The notes under the pieces: model-generated
What the model saw: the letters and a program-made list of their open reading frames with translations, nothing else
What the model was told of the DNA's origin: nothing
Databases searched by the model: none
Shown here: positions 42,609-42,932 of the stretch, piece by piece
How positions within the stretch are numbered: position 1 is the stretch's first letter
How the letters are laid out: each line of letters begins with the position of its first letter
Position numbers and translations under genes: made by a program
DNA from: Prevotella sp. UBA3776
GTDB taxonomy: Bacteria; Bacteroidota; Bacteroidia; Bacteroidales; Bacteroidaceae
NCBI GenBank assembly: GCA_002369515.1
Contig: DFFM01000055.1
Location: forward strand, 1-42,932
Length of the DNA: 42,932 bases
Direction of reading: 5' to 3'

Positions 42609-42932
42609 TCAGTTGTTTTCTTCCTCCGCTTCGCGGGCACGTTTTTCCTCGTCGAGCAGCTGGAAGTCTTTCTTTCTGAGCACGAACGAGTTGGAGAGGT
42701 ATTTCTCGCGGACAATCTTGTTGGCCGCCAGTTCCTCGGGCTTCCCCTGGAAGAGGATCTTGCCCTCGAAGAGCAGGTAGGCCCGGTCGGTGATGGTGAG
42801 CGTCTCCTGCACGTTGTGGTCGGTGATGAGGATGCCTATGTTGCGGTATTTCAGTCTCCACACGATGTGCTGGATGTCTTCCACGGCAATGGGATCGACA
42901 CCGGCGAAGGGTTCGTCGAGCATGATGAACTT
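42609..42932 (-). CDS. lptB: LPS export ABC ATPase LptB (C-terminal part)
   Basis: 107 codons of an ABC ATPase entering from the right edge. It begins at Walker B ([20 protein letters not shown]), followed by the H-loop ([20 protein letters not shown]), [20 protein letters not shown] and the C-terminal KYLSNSF typical of LptB, then an acidic tail ending EEENN. The DPIAVEDIQ wording is a strong LptB hallmark; it powers lipopolysaccharide extraction from the inner membrane with LptFG. Walker A and signature lie outside the window. Confidence 0.92.
   Translation of the reverse strand, partial: KFIMLDEPFAGVDPIAVEDIQHIVWRLKYRNIGILITDHNVQETLTITDRAYLLFEGKILFQGKPEELAANKIVREKYLSNSFVLRKKDFQLLDEEKRAREAEEENN

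Overview
The window reads as a chromosomal segment of a Bacteroidales bacterium, most likely Prevotella or a close relative (Prevotellaceae). Evidence: Bacteroidetes-type promoters (TTTG, 18-21 nt, TAnnTTTG) sit before many genes, Shine-Dalgarno sequences are absent, the single-chain glycyl-tRNA synthetase and the OstA-like/parvulin/guaB/mutL neighbourhood are typical of the group, and the surface lipoproteins carry an acidic residue patch after the lipid cysteine. No phage, transposase, CRISPR array or plasmid gene is visible. The novelty is mostly in the intergenic DNA.

Layout. 1-758 (-): glyS, cut by the window edge. 1116-5830 (+): parC, a DUF3316-like exported protein and an S41 protease lipoprotein, tightly packed. 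5853-5942: a 9-nt tandem repeat, then a lone FecE-type ABC ATPase (+). 6801-6995: tRNA-Leu(TAG) and tRNA-Val(GAC) with their own promoter and terminator. 7074-8371 (-): asd, whose stop overlaps the start of a truncated GH53 galactanase remnant. 8583-11570 (+): CPA2 cation/proton antiporter and lolD. 11567-18800 (-): DUF1573 lipoprotein, a 95-bp G-rich tandem array, an OmpA-family protein, a small lipoprotein and a 1445-residue surface lipoprotein. 19218-23862 (-): asnS (with an unusual Cys/Ala/Pro insert), an RluB-type pseudouridine synthase with a repetitive Gly/Tyr/Gln/Arg tail, and purB. 24046-24120 (-): tRNA-Val(TAC). 24853-26604 (-): ACT-domain protein and paaK. 26779-27963 (-): second OmpA-family protein. 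28143-36256 (-): mutL, OstA-like, two parvulin-type chaperones and guaB, a cell-envelope/repair/GMP block. 36570-42263 (-): recQ, clpX, clpP, tig, a protein quality-control block. 42609-42932 (-): end of lptB.

Functionally the segment is core housekeeping: translation (glyS, asnS, tRNAs, rRNA modification), DNA topology and repair (parC, mutL, recQ), purines (purB, guaB), proteolysis and folding (clpXP, tig, parvulins), and outer-membrane biogenesis (lolD, lptB, OstA-like, OmpA proteins).

The most unusual signal is a set of short intergenic arrays (about 905-990, 10744-10830, 24270-24442, 36361-36545) in which a short core, usually GTCG (often GTCGGGAGAT), recurs every 21-22 nt, two helical turns. 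The one between recQ and guaB is bipolar: four units point left and four right around a 16-bp perfect inverted repeat. Others: a 45-bp inverted repeat with an AT-rich centre at 24561-24734, the quadruplex-prone 95-bp array, and a palindrome-bearing sequence shared by the in-frame asnS insert and the DNA just upstream of asnS.
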